Shown: in pieces, positions 59,525 through 64,000 of the stretch
How positions within the stretch are numbered: the first letter of the stretch is position 1
How the letters are laid out: every line of letters begins with the position of its first letter
Assembly (NCBI RefSeq): GCF_016756315.1
Contig: NZ_AP024235.1
Coordinates: 124,001 to 188,000 of the forward strand
Source: Alteromonas sp. KC3
Lineage (GTDB): Bacteria > Pseudomonadota > Gammaproteobacteria > Enterobacterales > Alteromonadaceae
Direction of reading: 5' to 3'
DNA length: 64,000 nt
Notes under the pieces: model-generated
Seen by the model: the letters and a program-made list of their open reading frames with translations, nothing else
Told to the model about the DNA's origin: nothing
Databases searched by the model: none
Program-made: the position numbers and the translations under genes

Positions 59525-59533
59525 CGGTTGCGA

Positions 59534-60148
59534 TTATTTGAAAACGTGAGGGTCGAAAGCGTGTCCAAGCTTTTCTGTTTTCGTCTTCAAGTAATGTTTA
59601 TTGTCTTTTGTGATGCCATGATCAATGGGTTTGCGAGCGACTACATCAATGCCTAGTGCTTTAAGTGCCGCCAACTTTTTAGGATTATTGGTCATTAGCT
59701 CAACGTGCTTCACGTTTAAGGTGTCCAGCATCAACTTGCAGATATCGTAACTACGCAAGTCGGCATCAAAACCCAAATGTTCATTCGCTTCTACCGTATC
59801 CATGCCACTGTCTTGCAAGTTATAAGCACGAATCTTATTAAGCAGGCCAATACCACGGCCTTCTTGACGTAAATACAGAAGTACACCACTGCCATTATCA
59901 ACGATGTTCTGCATGGCTTTCTCTAACTGAAAGCCACAGTCACAACGCGTACTAAACAGTGAATCACCGGTTAGACATTCAGAATGGATACGAATTGGCA
60001 CGACATCGTCTTCTTTCCAATCGCCATAGGAAAGCGCCACGTGCTCTTGGCCGCTGGCTTCTACAAAGCCATGAATTTTAAAATCACCAAGGCGAGTGGG
60101 TAATTTTGCTGTGCTGACATATTCGTATTTTGGCTGTTTGCTACTCAT
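59534..60148 (-). CDS. ribA: GTP cyclohydrolase II (RibA)
   Basis: 204 residues. First step of riboflavin synthesis from GTP. Zinc-site motif [18 protein letters not shown], catalytic [14 protein letters not shown] and [11 protein letters not shown] are all present. The frame is open to 60220, but the ATG at 60148 gives the family start ([19 protein letters not shown]). No FMN riboswitch is seen upstream. It is monofunctional, without a RibB domain. Confidence 0.95.
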   Translation of the reverse strand: MSSKQPKYEYVSTAKLPTRLGDFKIHGFVEASGQEHVALSYGDWKEDDVVPIRIHSECLTGDSLFSTRCDCGFQLEKAMQNIVDNGSGVLLYLRQEGRGIGLLNKIRAYNLQDSGMDTVEANEHLGFDADLRSYDICKLMLDTLNVKHVELMTNNPKKLAALKALGIDVVARKPIDHGITKDNKHYLKTKTEKLGHAFDPHVFK

Positions 60149-60360
60149 GTTACTTCTACACTTTGGACAGTATGCAATAAGTGGGGATAACTTCTGGTTT
60201 TGCAAGACGAGCACCCACACATTTATCGATTGCGTTTTTTAACGTCTTGATTTTTAAATCCCCGATTAACAAATGGGGATATTGTGCCAAGACATACCTC
60301 TATTATACGCGTTTTCGTCCAATTTAGGGGTGTTGTGATATCACTCTTTTTTATGCGTTA

Positions 60361-63201
60361 TTACAGTGGCGTAAATTCTGATAGTGGAGCAGGCTTAGAC
60401 ACACCGTAGCCTTGGGCAAAATCAATTCCCATTTTGCCCAGTTGCGCCATTATTGCATCACTTTCTACAAATTCGCCTACGGTCTGCATTCCCATTGCTT
60501 TTGCCACATCGTTGATTGAGGCAACCATAGCGGTATCGACACTGTCGTTGAGCATATCTTTGATAAACATACCGTCAATTTTCACCAAGCTTACAGGTAA
60601 ACTCTTCAAGTAACTGTATGAGGAAAAGCCGCTGCCAAAATCATCCAGGGCAAAAGAACAACCTAAACGATTAAAAGTTTGCATAAAGTTAAGCGTGTCT
60701 TCCATCTTGATAATGGCTACAGACTCGATAACTTCAAAGCAAATTTTATGGTAGGGAATACCATAAGTTTCAAACGCATTTAATATAAATAGCGTAAAGT
60801 CTCTGTCAGCTAGAGAGTGGCAATTGAGGTTGATACTACAGCGTTTAAGCTCAGCCAAATGTTGCGGATTATCAGCCAACCATTTAAACGTATTAGTAAC
60901 GACCCATTTATCAACACTTACGTTCATTTCAAAACGTTCTGCTGTGGGTAAAAAATTAGCAGGCTCTACAATGCGTCCATCGGCTTCATGAAGTCGCAAG
61001 AGTACTTCGTAATAGTGACCATCGTTCGGTTTGTTAAGTGGCCTAAGCGATTGATAGTAAAGTGCAAAACGACCTTCTTCTAAGGCTAGGTTAATTGATG
61101 AGACCCAGTCGAGCTCTCGCTGGTAGCGCTGCATACTTTCGTCATCTTTATTATATTTGTGAACTTGGTTTCTGCCTTGCTCCTTGGCAAAGTAGCACGC
61201 TGCATCTGCCATACTGAGGTAATTGCCAGCGCTGACGGTAGGGTCATCACACACCACCATGCCTATACTAACGCCTAAATTGAAAATGCGGTTATCCCAC
61301 ATAAAGCGATAGGCCTGTACCGCGTTAAGGATCCTGATAGCACTTAAATACACTTCATCTTCGTCAGTATCGGTATAAATAATACCGAATTCATCACCGC
61401 CTAAACGCGCAAGTAAGGCGTTTGGATTTAGGCTATTTTCAATCAATCGGGCAATATCTTTAATAAGTACATCACCGGCTTTATGACCGCAAGTATCGTT
61501 CACCACTTTGAAACGGTCTAAGTCGAGAAACAGTAAGCAGGTTGGTAGTGCACCACACTTAGCCACCTTCGCTTTAAATTCGGTTTCAAATTGTCGGCGG
61601 TTATAGACACCTGTGAGCGAGTCGTGAGTGGCCAAATATTGAAGACTTAGGTCAGATTGTTTTTTCTCAGTAATATCGATTATTGAACCAAATAAAAAGT
61701 TGCCATCGTCGTTCTCTCTTATTTGACAGGAAAGTGAGAACCAAAATTCGCTACCATCTTGTCGTTTGCCTCTAATTTCCTTTCCTGTCACGTGACCCTG
61801 ATGAGATATTTCTCCAAGTAGAATATGTCGGTCTTCAGGGTTGGCATAAAATGCTTTCGTGCTTGCTGCTTCGCTGAGCATCTGTGCTTCATTTTGATAA
61901 CCAAACACCTTACACATGGCTGGATTAACAGAAATAAGCTCGCCGTCCCAAGTGGACGTATAGTGACCTTCCGCTGAATTTCTAAAGAGGTCATAGAAGT
62001 GGTTTAAGTTCTCAATAGTTTCTGCTTGGTTTGAGAGCTTTTTTTGATTGAGTGAGCGTTCTTTTGTGATAACCGCAAAACCAAAACACATAAACCCTGT
62101 GGTAAGGAAGAACAGCATGCCGATGGTCGATTGTACGGTGTAGACTAAGTCACCAAAGAGATTCAATACCACTAAGGCATAAAACGCAAAGAACGACAGC
62201 CATGCCACTGAGTATGTGCGGCTAACTGCAATACTGTCTTTATCTCTAAACAGTTGAGCCAGAAAAACATGGTAGAGCCCCATGCAGGCCATCATCAATA
62301 GTATTGCTAAGGTGATGGCATAAGTGTCTAAGGTAAAACTATAGACGGTAACGGCAACAGGAATTATGAAATTGATTGCCCTAAGGACAAACGGAATTCG
62401 CTCAAAAAGGTGATGGGTGACTTTACCAATACACAGCAATAGCATGCAAAAGCACACAATAAACGCGAGTTCTATGGCATTAGTTAAACTTGGCCACAGC
62501 GATAAACCGCCTTGGGTAATAAAAAGTAACGCGAGCAATACCAAGGAAGACATAGTCAACCAAAAGCGCGTGGGCATGCGTTGCTGAACGTACGAAAACA
62601 AGAAATAAAATGCAATTAACGACAGCATACCTGATACCGCGCCAAGTAAAGTGAGCATATTGGTGTCATGCTGCTTTAGCAGATCGCGTTCCCAGATAAC
62701 CATGGGAAATTGCGTAAGCCCTTTGTCTTGAACGCCAATGAGCAGCCTTGCATTTTGGTACGGCTGCAGCGTAAAGGGTAATCGTATGGTGGGCAGAGGC
62801 TGGCGTAATGAGTAATCACCTTTACTGGCTTGATAGCGATAAGAGCGAATGATGCGTTCGCTGTCATCAAGCAGATAAATCTGTAGATCATCAACATTTA
62901 ATCGGTCGATATTAAGCACAAGAGGAATGGCACTATAACCACTGTGGTGTAAATTAGTTGAGAACCACAAGCGTTGATTTTTTTCTTTAGAAACAACGCT
63001 ATTGCTGTTTACTGCACCTCTCAATATATCAAAATAAGTGGCGCTATTCGGTGCAATAATAATTGATGCATGGTCATTGACTGTGGCGCGCTCAAATGAC
63101 TCGTCAACACTAAGCGTAGTGCTACTGGCAAAAGCCACATTCGTCACTATCTGGCAAAGCAAAAATAATAGGGTAGTCTTTGTTAGAGAGATGAAAGGCA
63201 T
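60361..63201 (-). CDS. Membrane GGDEF-EAL protein with 7TMR-DISM and PAS sensors
   Basis: 946 residues. Signal peptide and periplasmic DISM-like region (about 40-180), seven membrane helices (about 180-385), PAS (about 400-510), GGDEF (about 520-680) and EAL (about 690-946). GGDEF is intact (LGGDEF), but the inhibitory RxxD is replaced by NPNA. The EAL motif reads EVL, and the other EAL residues look intact: INLNCHSLAD, FEVIES, DDFGSGFSS, VKIDG. It may therefore make and break c-di-GMP. The PAS domain suggests a further intracellular input. A weak Shine-Dalgarno precedes the start. Confidence 0.92.
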   Translation of the reverse strand: MPFISLTKTTLLFLLCQIVTNVAFASSTTLSVDESFERATVNDHASIIIAPNSATYFDILRGAVNSNSVVSKEKNQRLWFSTNLHHSGYSAIPLVLNIDRLNVDDLQIYLLDDSERIIRSYRYQASKGDYSLRQPLPTIRLPFTLQPYQNARLLIGVQDKGLTQFPMVIWERDLLKQHDTNMLTLLGAVSGMLSLIAFYFLFSYVQQRMPTRFWLTMSSLVLLALLFITQGGLSLWPSLTNAIELAFIVCFCMLLLCIGKVTHHLFERIPFVLRAINFIIPVAVTVYSFTLDTYAITLAILLMMACMGLYHVFLAQLFRDKDSIAVSRTYSVAWLSFFAFYALVVLNLFGDLVYTVQSTIGMLFFLTTGFMCFGFAVITKERSLNQKKLSNQAETIENLNHFYDLFRNSAEGHYTSTWDGELISVNPAMCKVFGYQNEAQMLSEAASTKAFYANPEDRHILLGEISHQGHVTGKEIRGKRQDGSEFWFSLSCQIRENDDGNFLFGSIIDITEKKQSDLSLQYLATHDSLTGVYNRRQFETEFKAKVAKCGALPTCLLFLDLDRFKVVNDTCGHKAGDVLIKDIARLIENSLNPNALLARLGGDEFGIIYTDTDEDEVYLSAIRILNAVQAYRFMWDNRIFNLGVSIGMVVCDDPTVSAGNYLSMADAACYFAKEQGRNQVHKYNKDDESMQRYQRELDWVSSINLALEEGRFALYYQSLRPLNKPNDGHYYEVLLRLHEADGRIVEPANFLPTAERFEMNVSVDKWVVTNTFKWLADNPQHLAELKRCSINLNCHSLADRDFTLFILNAFETYGIPYHKICFEVIESVAIIKMEDTLNFMQTFNRLGCSFALDDFGSGFSSYSYLKSLPVSLVKIDGMFIKDMLNDSVDTAMVASINDVAKAMGMQTVGEFVESDAIMAQLGKMGIDFAQGYGVSKPAPLSEFTPL

Positions 63202-63469
63202 TGATTAAAGACCAAACTTAGACACGCTAAGTCCATGGCGTAGTGATTTTGCACAGCATTGGCTTGCACAAATTTGGCTTGCACATACAAAATGATTCAT
63301 TGTTTTTGTAGTAATTAAATATGTGTTTTTAAATAGATTAATACTAGAGTTGGGCAAACGTCAAAAACATTTCATGACTACGCTTACCTTAGTGCGATGA
63401 GTCACCATTATTTAACCATTTATGCTTTTATCTTGTTAACAAGCCTGCGATGGTGAATGAATCGGATGG

Positions 63470-63787
63470 CTATGCTTGATGTAAATAGCGTAAAAGCAGA
63501 TGAGGATCATTATGTGTTCCAATCGGCTCAAGCCATATGGCTTCGCATAGCCATTCTACGCACAGAATACACCTTAGCGACGCGTCATCAGTTTGTGCAT
63601 TCAGTACCAATTGAAAACGGTCTGCTCCCCAGTCAGGCTCTGACTGCGTAAAACCGAATAAGGCCGAGAATTCATTAACCCATTGTTGTGTTTTCAAAGG
63701 CGTAGGGGGTAAGGGTAGACGTATTTCAACACTGTTTTCAGTAAGGGTTGTGTTATCTAAAACGGCGTTTTTCGTCAGTTGTGACAT
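63470..63787 (-). CDS. Small conserved protein (DUF3630-like)
   Basis: 105 residues. A short soluble protein with IRLPLPPTPLKTQQWVNEF, GADRFQLVLN and a C-terminal CVEWLCEAIWLEP. It resembles the DUF3630 group of marine gammaproteobacteria, but I am not certain. It stands alone and divergent from a glutathione S-transferase gene. The 268 bases to the GGDEF-EAL gene (63202-63469) hold nothing I can name. Confidence 0.6.
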   Translation of the reverse strand: MSQLTKNAVLDNTTLTENSVEIRLPLPPTPLKTQQWVNEFSALFGFTQSEPDWGADRFQLVLNAQTDDASLRCILCVEWLCEAIWLEPIGTHNDPHLLLRYLHQA

Positions 63788-63810
63788 GATGGACTTACCT
63801 AAAATTTGTA

Positions 63811-63828
63811 AAGGCGCGCCTTAATTAA
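63811..63828. repeat. 12-base palindrome next to an 8-base palindrome
   Basis: AAGGCGCGCCTT directly joined to TTAATTAA, sharing the TT. It lies between two divergent genes, 87 bases before the glutathione S-transferase start, so it may be an operator. Confidence 0.4.
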
Positions 63829-63914
63829 ACCAGCGTGCAAAAAACGGTGTATAACAATAGACATAATACATCACAATAATAATCGCGTTAATCGAAGCGT
63901 CTTAAGGAACAACT

Positions 63915-64000
63915 ATGCTAACACTGCACCATCTAAATAACTCGCGCTCTCAGCGAATCTTATGGCTAATGGAAGAGCTAGAAGTAGATTATGACATCGC
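63915..64000 (+). CDS. Glutathione S-transferase, N-terminal fragment
   Basis: The window ends inside this gene. The 28 visible residues (LTLHHLNNSRSQRILWLMEEL) are the start of a thioredoxin-fold GST domain, with the SRSQRILWLMEEL helix of bacterial GSTs. AAGGAA precedes the ATG. The rest lies outside the window. Confidence 0.8.
   Translation, partial: MLTLHHLNNSRSQRILWLMEELEVDYDI

Overview
The window looks like chromosomal DNA from a marine gammaproteobacterium of the Alteromonas type. The reasons are moderate GC, ycjX-ycjF, the hemCDXY cluster, a thi operon with a fused thiD-thiE, gmk-rpoZ-spoT-ridA-trmH-recG, an argP/argO pair, DUF3300 and DUF1499 proteins, and several GGDEF proteins with Alteromonadales-style sensor domains. 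The genus is inferred from recognised protein families, not from a database search. Coding density is high. I see no tRNA, rRNA, CRISPR array, phage, transposase or integron.

Layout. 1-1771: end of ycjX, then ycjF. 1787-3013 (-): ThrE-type exporter behind a promoter and an early terminator. 3255-4340 (-): unknown exported Cys-containing protein. 4445-11095 (-): thiamin operon thiC-thiDE-thiF-thiS-thiG-thiH with promoter, TPP riboswitch and a terminator after thiH. 11119-15141 (-): hemC-hemD-hemX-hemY. 15405-17147: diguanylate cyclase and an esterase. 17398-21849 (+): gmk, rpoZ, spoT, ridA, trmH. 21938-24402 (-): membrane AraC-family regulator and serine hydrolase. 24601-27937 (+): recG, rsmJ, peroxiredoxin. 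28189-33836 (+): Fur-boxed ferric-iron ABC operon. 33851-39297: small membrane and envelope proteins, a NylB-like hydrolase and a 7TM diguanylate cyclase. 39338-44847: M14 peptidase, argP/argO and a DUF1499 protein. 45058-50880 (+): J-domain protein, RND efflux pair and a small hydrolase. 51002-53820 (+): CoA-transferase/GNAT fusion overlapping a histone-deacetylase-family gene. 53826-56735 (-): 6-TM chemoreceptor, DUF6436-like thioredoxin-fold protein and glutaredoxin-MauE fusion. 57007-end: orphan ATP-grasp protein, DUF3300 protein, ribA, a GGDEF/EAL sensor, a small protein and the start of a glutathione S-transferase.

Most genes are housekeeping. The parts most worth a second look are the putative acylation/deacylation module (51002-53820), the promoter-terminator leader before the ThrE exporter (3071-3148), the RBS hairpin before thiC (10740-10776), and the Fur-controlled iron operon headed by an unrecognised periplasmic helical protein (28200-33836). 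None of these is proven novel from sequence alone.

Many displayed starts were shortened to the codon that has a Shine-Dalgarno sequence. TTG and GTG starts are frequent, for example in thiF, thiS, thrE, spoT, the DUF1499 gene and the glutaredoxin-MauE gene.
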